Positions 4,044 through 11,632 of a stretch of DNA of 13,503 bases are shown here, one piece after another. Each line of letters opens with the position of its first letter. Positions within the stretch are counted from its first letter, which is position 1. The notes beneath the pieces are model-generated. The model saw only the letters and a program-made list of their open reading frames with translations, was not told the origin of the DNA and searched no databases. The DNA comes from Sedimentisphaerales bacterium (GTDB taxonomy: Bacteria > Planctomycetota > Phycisphaerae > Sedimentisphaerales > SM23-30): the NCBI GenBank assembly GCA_016932145.1, contig JAFGDI010000206.1, forward strand, positions 1 through 13,503, written 5' to 3'. The position numbers and the translations under genes are program-made.

Positions 4044-6704
4044 ATGAGCAGACCAACAATTCTTGTATTGATCTTTCATATATTGACCAGTGCCTTAACT
4101 GTCAATGCCGCTACTCTGGCGTATTGGCGATTTGAGGCCGGGCCTGATAATGCCAGTTTGCCTGCTGGTTTTTCTGCCGTTGATATCTCTGGCAATGGCA
4201 ATCACTTAGCACCCTGGACGGCGGGCGGCTCTGGCGGCTATCGCTATAGCATTGATATTGCCAGTGAGATAATAGGTTCAACTGGTGCGGACAATAACTA
4301 TAGTGTAAGGAATACCGGTACTTCTCCGGCTCTGGTAACTCGTTCATTGAACCATTCTTATGGCTCTGGCAGTTATCCTTCAGGTGTGAATCTTGAAACA
4401 GCGGCCCTGCGCAGCTTTACGGTAGAGGCTTATTTTAAGATCGAGAGTAAAAGCAGTTACAGGACCATAGTCGGTCGCGATGCCCGCTATGTAGGTACGG
4501 CTGATCCTAAACAGGCCGCTTTTTATCTTCAGGTTCGCAGTGATCATAGTCTGGCAGTGATATATAACGATGTTACGGGGAATCAGCATGTAGCGGCCTC
4601 GGCTGCGGGGTTGATAACAGGTTTTGATTATGCCACAGACCCGGCAGGTACGACCGGGCGCTGGTATTATGCCGCGGCCGTTTCTGATGGGCTGACCTTA
4701 TCGCTTTATCTGGCCAATGTGACGGCGGGTACAGATCCTATGTTGGTTGGTTCTGCTGACCTGACTGGCAGTACAGACCCCACTATGGCTATTGGCACAA
4801 CCAGCGGCACTAACTGGCATGCAGGCGGCTGGTCGGTGGGCCGGGGGTTGTATAATGGCTCGCTAACAGATTATGCCTGTGGTTTAATTGATGAGGTTCG
4901 TATTTCTGATGTGGCTCTCACGCCGGGGCAGTTCCTGATGATGCCAAAACAGACCATAGATCGCAATCCGGTATTTAATGCCGCCGATCCGCATATATAT
5001 CGCGAAGGGTACAGAGCTTATATTTATCCCACTTCCGGTGCGTCAAATCTTACTTATGCTTATTATTCCGTTAATATGGCAAATTGGTATCGCTCCTCAC
5101 CTCTGCTCAACTTCAATGATATCTCCTGGATACCATCTGGCAAAAACTGCTGGGCTCCTTGCATTATCAAACGCGATAATAAATATTACCTCTATTATTC
5201 GGTTGGGCCAAAACCATCTTCGATCGGTGTGGCCGTTTCATATTCGCCCACAGGACCATTCACTGACTCTGGAGCAGCCCTTATTTCGGATAATGGTGCA
5301 TCCTGGTTTGAGGCTATAGACCCGATGGTATTTCAAGATCCGCAATCGGGCATTTATTATCTCTATTTCGGCGGCAGCGCTGGTGCTCGTCTGCGGGTAT
5401 TTATGCTCAATGACGATATGGTAACTCTGGGCCAAGAAGTGACAGTGAACAATCCGACCAATTTTACCGAAGGTGCTTTTATGCACTATTATAAGGGTTT
5501 ATATCATCTTACCTATAGCAAGGGATACTGGAAAGATTCAACTTATTCCGTATATTACAGTACTTCAACCACGCCGGTTGGACCCTGGACCTATCGAGGC
5601 AGGATACTGAAATCTGATACCTGGTTCAAGGGGCCGGGTCATCATTCTATAATGCATAACCCTCTGGAAGATCAGTGGTATATTTGCTATCATCGCTGGA
5701 ACGAAAAATTTGATAACGGGCCTTATGATGGCGGACGGTCAACGGCAATTGAAAAGCTATTTCATGATGAGAACAATCTTATTATACCGGTGATCCAGAC
5801 CGATTCTGGTGTCGGACCGGTGCAGTTGGGTGATAAGATGCCCGGCGATTTCGATCGCAGCGGCTTTGTTGATAATATGGATATGCTCTATCTGATGCAG
5901 GCCTGGCTCTCCGGCGATAGTAATGCTGATATTGCCCCGTCATTGCCAGATGGTATTGTGAATTTGCGTGACACAAGTTTGTTTTTCGGTAACTACTGGC
6001 AGGAGAGTAGCAACAAAGGGTGGAGCAATCTTGTTGGTCATTGGAAACTGGATGAAACTAGCGGTCTTTATACCAGTGATGCCTCTAATTATGGTAACGA
6101 CGGGGTATTGATCGGCTCACCGAGTAGCACTACGGGCAGAATTGGCAGATGTCTGAGTTTTGATGGCATAAATGACAGGGTGGTTATTGATGGCTGTCGT
6201 GGCGTGCGAGATGCTTATCCACGAACGGTGACAGCCTTTATTAAAGCCGCGGCTGATGTGGGTAACCAGAATAAGGACCTGCACTGTATTGTAAGCTGGG
6301 GCAGCAGTCTTTCTGGTGGTATGGCCAAATGGTTCGTCTCGCTCGACGATCAGACGGGTAAGCTGGCTTTGGGTATTTATGGTGCCAGGTTAATAGCTAC
6401 CGGTGCAAACTCACTGGAAGATGGTCAGTGGCATCATATTGCGGTGGTTCTGCCTGATGGAGCTGACAATATCAAACAGGTTAAAATGTTTATTGATGGT
6501 GTTGAAGTTACGACTAACTATGAATCGCTTAATGCTACGATCAAGACGGCTTTTTCTGAAGTCAGTATCGGAGCAGTTAATACCAGTACGCAGCCGGGAA
6601 TATACAATCTTTCCCAGCCATTTAATGGTCTTATTGATGATGTCAGAATATACAAATCTGCTCTGACCCAATCGGAAATAGCCGCTCTGGCCGATATGCC
6701 CTGA
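4044..6704 (+). CDS. secreted LamG-GH43-dockerin-like-LamG protein
   Basis: An 886-aa exported glycoside hydrolase. The start at 4044 is preferred over the in-frame ATG at 3999 because GAGG (4035-4038) precedes it and a clean signal peptide (1-22, ending VNA) follows. Domains in order are a LamG/concanavalin-like lectin (about 23-295), a five-bladed GH43 propeller (about 300-590), a dockerin-like double motif (about 600-655, starting GDFDRSGFVD), and a second LamG (about 660-886). The GH43 triad is visible as the general base D315 (NAADP), pKa-tuning D426 (EAIDP) and general acid E476 (TEGAF). GH43 enzymes act mainly on arabinose- and xylose-containing glycans. The dockerin-like part suggests surface or complex attachment. 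The neighbouring convergent sulfatase hints at a sulfated substrate. Exact specificity cannot be read from the sequence. Confidence 0.88.
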   Translation: MSRPTILVLIFHILTSALTVNAATLAYWRFEAGPDNASLPAGFSAVDISGNGNHLAPWTAGGSGGYRYSIDIASEIIGSTGADNNYSVRNTGTSPALVTRSLNHSYGSGSYPSGVNLETAALRSFTVEAYFKIESKSSYRTIVGRDARYVGTADPKQAAFYLQVRSDHSLAVIYNDVTGNQHVAASAAGLITGFDYATDPAGTTGRWYYAAAVSDGLTLSLYLANVTAGTDPMLVGSADLTGSTDPTMAIGTTSGTNWHAGGWSVGRGLYNGSLTDYACGLIDEVRISDVALTPGQFLMMPKQTIDRNPVFNAADPHIYREGYRAYIYPTSGASNLTYAYYSVNMANWYRSSPLLNFNDISWIPSGKNCWAPCIIKRDNKYYLYYSVGPKPSSIGVAVSYSPTGPFTDSGAALISDNGASWFEAIDPMVFQDPQSGIYYLYFGGSAGARLRVFMLNDDMVTLGQEVTVNNPTNFTEGAFMHYYKGLYHLTYSKGYWKDSTYSVYYSTSTTPVGPWTYRGRILKSDTWFKGPGHHSIMHNPLEDQWYICYHRWNEKFDNGPYDGGRSTAIEKLFHDENNLIIPVIQTDSGVGPVQLGDKMPGDFDRSGFVDNMDMLYLMQAWLSGDSNADIAPSLPDGIVNLRDTSLFFGNYWQESSNKGWSNLVGHWKLDETSGLYTSDASNYGNDGVLIGSPSSTTGRIGRCLSFDGINDRVVIDGCRGVRDAYPRTVTAFIKAAADVGNQNKDLHCIVSWGSSLSGGMAKWFVSLDDQTGKLALGIYGARLIATGANSLEDGQWHHIAVVLPDGADNIKQVKMFIDGVEVTTNYESLNATIKTAFSEVSIGAVNTSTQPGIYNLSQPFNGLIDDVRIYKSALTQSEIAALADMP

Positions 6705-6756
6705 GTATCTGTGATCTGGCCAGTAGTGTCAGTTCAGGTTTGTCCGCTTGCAATAG

Positions 6757-6790
6757 AAAAGGCAGGTACTTTGTTAGTTACCTGCCTTTT
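6757..6790. terminator. bidirectional terminator between GH43 and sulfatase genes
   Basis: A perfect 12-bp stem, AAAAGGCAGGTA (6757-6768) with TACCTGCCTTTT (6779-6790), encloses a 10-base loop. A-run and T-run at the two ends provide a U-tract on either strand. It lies 53 bases after the GH43 stop and 35 bases after the sulfatase stop. Confidence 0.88.
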
Positions 6791-6824
6791 ATTATTTGGT
6801 TATGAACTTACCGTCAGAGGCATA

Positions 6825-8261
6825 TTATTTTTTTGCCTTATCAGTTTTGTAGTCCGGGTTGCCAGCGTCCTGGGGCATCTCGGCATTCCAGGCCATGATC
6901 GCACTTACCAGACGACCGGCGAGTTCTGGTCTTTCGTCTGCCAGATTCTTCGTTTCGCTGGGGTCAGTTGCCAGATCAAAGAGCTGGACATTTTCAGAAT
7001 TATAATCGCAGAGCAGTTTCCAGTTGCCTTCACGCACAGCCAGGTCTGGCATTACTTTGCCGTCCATATTCTTGCGGTCTGGCGGCCGGCGGAAGAATAG
7101 CCTACTGGCTCGCGAGCCCTCAGACTTGCCCAGTAATACATCAGACATATCTTCGCCATCATATTGAGCTGTTGCCGGCATTTCTACCCCTGCCAGCGGT
7201 AAAAGTGAGCGAGACAGATCTATAGCGGCAAAGACAGAGTTTTTATTTACTGTACCGGCTTTTTCCGGGTTCATCAGCCCCGGTGCCCAGGCGATCAGTG
7301 AAGAGCGCAGTCCGCCTTCATAGAGCATGCCTTTTACTCCTCTCAGGTGAGCGGCTGAGCCAGCACCTGGTTCCGGGCCATTATCTGAGCAGATCAGAAT
7401 TACTGTGTTCTGGCATAGTGCCGGGTCATTTTTTATTTTATCGAAGAGCCGACCTAACTGCTGGTCCATCTCTTCTAAAACGGCAAGATATATCTCCCGT
7501 TTCTTTTCTGACCAGCGGCCGACTGTTGGAAAGAAAGGGCTATGCACATCGTCAGGCCAGAGGTTGATGTAAAAAGGCTTGTCTTGTGCTTTAGCTTTAT
7601 CGATGAACTTTAAGGCACCATCAACAAAGCCGCCGGTTATTTCAGATCGCAGCATCCAGGTGTGTGGACCACCCAGTCGCTGGGCATCTTCCCAGATCCG
7701 ACCTTTCTTTACTCCGCCTTTGCCATCTGGCACCTCAGTAAGGGGCAGTAGCTTTGGCCCCATCCCCTCGAAATTGGTAAGTGATTCATCGAAGCCATAT
7801 TCTGTTATTGCAGGGGCGTTGTCAACATCACGCTGACCGCCCATGTGCCATTTACCAAAGTGCCCGGTAGCGTACCCGGCGTTATGCAGATGGCGGGCAG
7901 ATACATTTGCCTTAGCGTCCAGCCAGTTGACCATGCCGCGTCTTTCATTTGACTGGCGATGTTCCAGATATGAGGTTATGCGATATCTGTGCGGATAGCA
8001 GCCAGTGAGCAGAGCGGTACGCGAGGGTGAGCAGATCGGTGAATTTACATAAAAATTCTCGAATCGAATACCTTTTTCGGCCAGGGCGTCTATGTTGGGC
8101 GTACTGGCCTGGGTATTGCCAAAGCAGGAAAAGTCACCCCAGCCCATATCGTCAATAAAGACCATTACAATATTGGGCTGCTCTGCCGCTTCTGCCTGAG
8201 TGCTATATATCACAGACTGAAATGCCGCCGCCAAAAACAGGAAAAGTTTACTTTTGAACAT
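6825..8261 (-). CDS. secreted S1-family formylglycine sulfatase
   Basis: A 478-aa arylsulfatase-type enzyme with an N-terminal signal peptide (about 1-26, ending AEA). It shows the full S1 active site: metal-binding IDDMGWGD (D37, D38), the CSPSRTALLTG signature at 77-87 in which C77 is converted to formylglycine and R81 is conserved, GKWHMG (K137, H139), H240 in DDVHSP, SDNG (D293, N294) and K310. It should hydrolyse sulfate esters on a polysaccharide or oligosaccharide in the periplasm or outside. The Cys-type signature needs a formylglycine-generating enzyme or anaerobic sulfatase-maturase, neither of which is in the window. A strong AAGGAGT site precedes the ATG by about 7 bases. It converges on the GH43 gene, with which it probably shares a target glycan (inference). 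Confidence 0.93.
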   Translation of the reverse strand: MFKSKLFLFLAAAFQSVIYSTQAEAAEQPNIVMVFIDDMGWGDFSCFGNTQASTPNIDALAEKGIRFENFYVNSPICSPSRTALLTGCYPHRYRITSYLEHRQSNERRGMVNWLDAKANVSARHLHNAGYATGHFGKWHMGGQRDVDNAPAITEYGFDESLTNFEGMGPKLLPLTEVPDGKGGVKKGRIWEDAQRLGGPHTWMLRSEITGGFVDGALKFIDKAKAQDKPFYINLWPDDVHSPFFPTVGRWSEKKREIYLAVLEEMDQQLGRLFDKIKNDPALCQNTVILICSDNGPEPGAGSAAHLRGVKGMLYEGGLRSSLIAWAPGLMNPEKAGTVNKNSVFAAIDLSRSLLPLAGVEMPATAQYDGEDMSDVLLGKSEGSRASRLFFRRPPDRKNMDGKVMPDLAVREGNWKLLCDYNSENVQLFDLATDPSETKNLADERPELAGRLVSAIMAWNAEMPQDAGNPDYKTDKAKK

Positions 8262-8448
8262 TTTTTACTCCTTATTCATCTACAATTCAAAAAAAAAGAT
8301 ATCAACACATCATTGTATCAATTAATAATGACTGTTTCTATTTGTTTTATATTTCTTTTTGTTGTACGATTATGACCGATAGGGTATTAAATTCTATCGA
8401 TCAAGTTTAGATTTGAGCTTATATCAGATTTTTATAAGGATTTTTCTT

Positions 8449-9099
8449 ATGACTTTCGCAGGTGATAAAAAAGTTGGGCAGTCAATACTCGGCCCGGCAG
8501 AAACCCGGTTCAAAAACTATTGGGTACCAAAGCTTCCGGCATATGTTGAAACTTACCACCTCACTATGACAACTGTGCTCTGGTCGATTGGCATGGCTTA
8601 TTGTGGCTATCGTGCCGGGTCGGAAATTGCCTGGTCGTTTGGTATGTCGCTCATGATGGTCATGCAGTATATTACCGACCTGTTCGACGGTGCTGTTGGC
8701 CGATACCGCAATACCGGTCTGGTGAAGTGGGGCTTTTTTATGGACCATTTCCTCGACTTCATCTTTTCCTGCTCGATCGTTGCAGCCTATGCCATGATGG
8801 CCCCGCAGGAGCTAACCTGGTATTTCTATGGGCTTATGGCCTGTTCTGGCGGACTTATGGTCAATTCCTTCCTGAAGTTCGCCGCTACTAATGAGTTCGA
8901 GATATTCTTCTACGGCATCGGCCCCACCGAGATACGCCTGGTCTATATAATCATGAACACAGTCATATTCTTCTTCGGCACCGGCATATTCAGCTTCTGG
9001 GTGCCATTCCTGTTCTACGCCAACATTATAACTCTGACCGCCATGGTCTGGAAAACCCACAAACACTTATGGGCAATTGACATGGCCAGTAAGAAATGA
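8449..9099 (+). CDS. CDP-alcohol phosphatidyltransferase superfamily protein
   Basis: A 216-aa integral membrane protein. The ATG at 8449 is chosen because AAGGA (8436-8440) precedes it; the frame is open back to a TTG at 8413 that has no ribosome site. The superfamily motif is visible as DLFDGAVGRYR followed by GFFMDHFLD (about residues 77-103). All four metal-binding aspartates are kept, but G replaces the usual A in the AR pair and the spacer to the next Gly is 9 rather than 8 residues. Five or six hydrophobic segments surround it. Such enzymes transfer a phospho-alcohol from a CDP-linked donor, making phospholipid head groups or related polar lipids. Its acceptor and donor cannot be inferred; the gene stands alone with its own terminator. 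Confidence 0.82.
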   Translation: MTFAGDKKVGQSILGPAETRFKNYWVPKLPAYVETYHLTMTTVLWSIGMAYCGYRAGSEIAWSFGMSLMMVMQYITDLFDGAVGRYRNTGLVKWGFFMDHFLDFIFSCSIVAAYAMMAPQELTWYFYGLMACSGGLMVNSFLKFAATNEFEIFFYGIGPTEIRLVYIIMNTVIFFFGTGIFSFWVPFLFYANIITLTAMVWKTHKHLWAIDMASKK

Positions 9100-9126
9100 T
9101 TCTATTTCCCACCAAGATAAAATAAA

Positions 9127-9160
9127 AAATCCCCCAGAGTCCTCTGACAAAGGGGGATTT
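9127..9160. terminator. bidirectional hairpin terminator
   Basis: AAATCCCCC (9127-9135) pairs with GGGGGATTT (9152-9160). A smaller competing hairpin CAGAG/CTCTG lies in the loop. The minus-strand side is followed by a long T-rich run, the plus-strand side by a weaker one. It sits between the convergent CDP-alcohol transferase and beta-propeller genes, 27 bases after the first and 42 after the second. Confidence 0.85.
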
Positions 9161-9202
9161 GGTTTGTTCAATTATTGATTCTTGAGTTAAAGGCCCATAA
9201 TT

Positions 9203-10630
9203 TTAATTGCCGGTAAGCCATTCACTGGCGAGAATAGCCAGGTCAAGCATATCTACCCGACAGTCATGATTAGCGTCGCTTCTGAGTGTGTGCGAACAAA
9301 TATTCGGTGAAATTTCCAGTTGATATGCGCCATATCCACCGTTAAACCCTGCGGTTCTGATGAAATAGGTTTTATTCGCTGTAACATTTAAGGTCAGCGT
9401 TGAGCCGGTCTGTGAAACTGGAGATGGAGTATCGTCATTGCAGGCAAGTTCTACTCCACCACAGCCATTATAAACACTCAGTACGGTGTCCATTGCCTGA
9501 GAGTATGTTGAAATAGTTACCTCACCGCTTTGCTGCGGTGTATATTTACACCATCTCACAAAAATGTCATTATATCCGCAACTGCTGATCGCCTCCTGAG
9601 CGAACGGATAAATATATTCAGCATTAACCCCGGCATGAACTTCCTGAGCGTCAGAGCAATACCAGGCGGCCGGTGATGGTGTGGTTAACTTGAATAAGCC
9701 ACTATGACTAATGCAGTAAATCTTATCATCATAAATGTAAGAAGTTTGGTAATCGGTACCAAATGAACATAAATCATATGTTATGTCAGTTTCGAGTTCG
9801 TAGCCTTTGATTGTCTGGGTCATCCAATTATAGAATACAACTGTATTTCCCTTTAGGTAAGGATGTACATCGTCTTCAAACTGAGAATTTGTAATGTTCT
9901 TTATCCTTTCGGTCTCAATATTATATACGAAAATATCAAGAGAGGAATACTGTTCAACAGCATCAAACCAGGCTATATTTTCACCATCAATGCAGAAGAA
10001 TGAATCGTAATGCCATGGGTATGAGATATGAGTGATCGTTTTGTGTACCTGAGTTTCAATATTATATAATTCCAGATATGGTATTCCATTTTTATAGCTT
10101 CGCCAGACAATATTATTGCCGCTGATCTTTGGGTATGCATTCTGATTATCTTCTATTATAGTGGAGATAACAGAAGTAATGCCGGTTTTGAGGTCATAGC
10201 TTTTGATTGCATAATCCGGGGAGCTGCTGTAATCTTCCCACACCACTATATCGCCATCAATGTCAGGGTTATAGGCATATCCGCCAGCGGTTATTGCGAT
10301 TTCGGTATTAGTAGAAAGATTATAGGATATTATGTTAGCATCACTGCTATTACTGCTGGCAGTCTGGCCCACAAAAGTATCGCCGCTTATTGCCAGATTG
10401 TGAATTGAACTGCAATTGAGCCATGAATGGCTGAAAGTCTCCAGATTAACAGTGCGAATATTGCTTTCGGCTATAACGGCGATATTTCCATTTATGGCAA
10501 TATCGCCTGATTGGCAGGACATGAGATATTCCAGTTGGAAAGGCTGAGCAAGAGCATTGCCAGCCATAAAAAAGCCCAATAATGTGCCGATCAAATACGA
10601 AAAACCATTTTTTGCATTAAAACACGACAT
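9203..10630 (-). CDS. secreted beta-propeller protein with C-terminal dockerin-like repeat
   Basis: A 475-aa exported protein of unknown role. Residues 1-28 form a signal peptide (ending ALA). Residues about 30-330 contain repeated blocks of the form I.GD.IVW....I.SYDL.T, typical of TolB-like or WD-like beta-propellers. Residues about 333-448 form a Cys-containing beta-sandwich resembling bacterial pre-peptidase C-terminal (PPC) type domains (VLSVYNGCGGVELACNDD, then TYFIRTAGFNGGYGAYQLEI). The last 25 residues carry one Ca-binding dockerin-like repeat, DANHDCRVDMLDLAILASEWL. No catalytic motif was recognised. The ribosome site GGGAG lies about 9 bases before the ATG. The dockerin-like tail links it to the GH43 protein as a cell-surface or complex component (inference). 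Confidence 0.8.
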   Translation of the reverse strand: MSCFNAKNGFSYLIGTLLGFFMAGNALAQPFQLEYLMSCQSGDIAINGNIAVIAESNIRTVNLETFSHSWLNCSSIHNLAISGDTFVGQTASSNSSDANIISYNLSTNTEIAITAGGYAYNPDIDGDIVVWEDYSSSPDYAIKSYDLKTGITSVISTIIEDNQNAYPKISGNNIVWRSYKNGIPYLELYNIETQVHKTITHISYPWHYDSFFCIDGENIAWFDAVEQYSSLDIFVYNIETERIKNITNSQFEDDVHPYLKGNTVVFYNWMTQTIKGYELETDITYDLCSFGTDYQTSYIYDDKIYCISHSGLFKLTTPSPAAWYCSDAQEVHAGVNAEYIYPFAQEAISSCGYNDIFVRWCKYTPQQSGEVTISTYSQAMDTVLSVYNGCGGVELACNDDTPSPVSQTGSTLTLNVTANKTYFIRTAGFNGGYGAYQLEISPNICSHTLRSDANHDCRVDMLDLAILASEWLTGN

Positions 10631-10716
10631 AATTCATACTCCCAGATTGTGGTGTGTAAGTTTATAAACCAAAGAAAGAAAATCCCTGTTAAACAGCTCA
10701 ATTTCTTTCATTTAAC

Positions 10717-10746
10717 AATATACTAAAAACGACAGATCAGAGTCAA
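10717..10746 (-). promoter_or_regulatory. candidate promoter of beta-propeller gene
   Basis: On the minus strand TTGACT (10741-10746) and TATATT (10717-10722) are spaced by 18 bases, each 5 of 6 to consensus. They lie about 85 bases upstream of the start codon. The -35 box lies inside one arm of the inverted repeat at 10733-10765. Confidence 0.5.
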
Positions 10747-10765
10747 GTTAATATTGACTGATCTG
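10733..10765. promoter_or_regulatory. inverted repeat overlapping -35 (operator candidate)
   Basis: The arm 10733-10746 (CAGATCAG then AGTCAA) and the arm 10754-10765 (TTGACTGATCTG) are inverted repeats with a 2-base bulge and a 7-base centre. The position over the -35 of the beta-propeller gene promoter fits a repressor site. It could also act as a hairpin in read-through RNA; no T-run follows. Confidence 0.45.
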
Positions 10766-10813
10766 GAGACGGAAAATCTTGGCTGGGCCGACCGGATTGG
10801 TGCTCAGAATAAA

Positions 10814-10839
10814 AAACCTGCCGCAAATCCGGCAGGTTT
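10814..10839 (-). terminator. terminator of corrinoid protein gene
   Basis: AAACCTGCCG (10814-10823) and CGGCAGGTTT (10830-10839) form a perfect 10-bp stem with a 6-base loop. On the minus strand it is followed by a run of six T. It lies 38 bases past the stop of the corrinoid protein gene. Confidence 0.9.
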
Positions 10840-10876
10840 AGAATATCTAACAACTTATAACCAAAAACTAAAATAA

Positions 10877-11509
10877 TTAAGCCACATTGATCAGGCTCTT
10901 AGCCAGGCTTACTGCGCTGGCGGCGTCGGCGGAATAGCCGCAGGCTTTGATCTTATCGCAGAAATCCTGAGTTACTGGTGCTCCGCCGATCATTATTCTG
11001 GCGGCACTGTTATTTTCTTTGAATAGCTTTACCGTTGCTTCCATCATGGGCATGGTAGTTGTCAGCAGGGCAGATAGTGCTACGATCTGAGCTTTGTTAT
11101 CGATAGCTGCGGCGAGAAACTTTTGTGGTGTTACATTGGTTCCCAGGTCAATAACATTGAACCCGGCACCTTTGAGCATCATGCCCACCAGATTTTTGCC
11201 TATGTCGTGCATGTCGCCCTGAACAGTACCAATTACTACTGTACCTATCGGCTCTATGCCGGCTTCGACTAGTTTGGGCTCAAGCAGAATCATTGCCATT
11301 TTCATGGCCCGAGCAGCCATAAGTACTTCTGGTACATATACTTCATTCTTTTTGAATGCTTCACCCACGATGCCCATACCGGCGATCAGGCCCTGACCAA
11401 GTATTACTTCTGGTGCCATGCCCTCTTCTATCGCCGCTTTGGTTATCTCCTGGGCAATGTTTTGATTGCCTTTTATTACCGCGTTCTTTAACGCCTCTAA
11501 ATCTGCCAT
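10877..11509 (-). CDS. corrinoid (methyltransferase-cognate B12-binding) protein
   Basis: A 210-aa cytoplasmic protein with a four-helix cap domain (about 1-85) and a Rossmann-like B12-binding domain (about 88-210). The corrinoid signature is complete: D99-M-H101-x-x-G104, with H101 as lower axial Co ligand, then SALLTTTMPMM (146-156) and IGGAP (174-178). Length and layout match the small corrinoid proteins (MtmC/MtbC/MttC and MtaC types) that carry a methyl group between a substrate-specific methyltransferase and a tetrahydrofolate- or thiol-dependent one. No such methyltransferase, activase or cobalamin riboswitch lies in the window, so the substrate is unknown. It has its own promoter (11558-11586) and terminator, so it can be expressed alone. 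A GAGGT ribosome site lies about 11 bases before the ATG. Confidence 0.93.
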   Translation of the reverse strand: MADLEALKNAVIKGNQNIAQEITKAAIEEGMAPEVILGQGLIAGMGIVGEAFKKNEVYVPEVLMAARAMKMAMILLEPKLVEAGIEPIGTVVIGTVQGDMHDIGKNLVGMMLKGAGFNVIDLGTNVTPQKFLAAAIDNKAQIVALSALLTTTMPMMEATVKLFKENNSAARIMIGGAPVTQDFCDKIKACGYSADAASAVSLAKSLINVA

Positions 11510-11557
11510 TAGATCATTTACCTCATATAGTTATCATTCACATTCATGCAAATGGGG

Positions 11558-11586
11558 ATTATAGTATAAAAAATACCGTTTCTCAA
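11558..11586 (-). promoter_or_regulatory. promoter of corrinoid protein gene
   Basis: On the minus strand TTGAGA (11581-11586, 5 of 6) and a perfect TATAAT (11558-11563) are spaced by exactly 17 bases. The predicted leader is about 45 bases long, too short for a cobalamin riboswitch, and none of its conserved boxes is seen. Confidence 0.75.
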
Positions 11587-11632
11587 TTGATTTTCTATAC
11601 TGAGCGGGTGTGCCGGGCTGTATCTGGCAGAT

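Noticed and set aside
6968..7836. Plus-strand open frames inside the sulfatase gene
   Set aside because: They are antisense to a full-length protein with all sulfatase motifs, and show no domains or ribosome sites.
8413..8448. TTG at 8413 as start of the CDP-alcohol transferase
   Set aside because: No ribosome site precedes it, whereas AAGGA precedes the ATG at 8449.
8262..8448. Promoters in the divergent sulfatase/CDP-alcohol transferase gap
   Set aside because: The AT-rich gap contains several partial -10 matches, for example TACAAT on the minus strand and TATTAA on the plus strand, but none has a convincing -35 at proper spacing.
11510..11632. Cobalamin riboswitch upstream of the corrinoid protein
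   Set aside because: The leader predicted from the strong promoter is only about 45 bases and contains no B12-box-like sequence.
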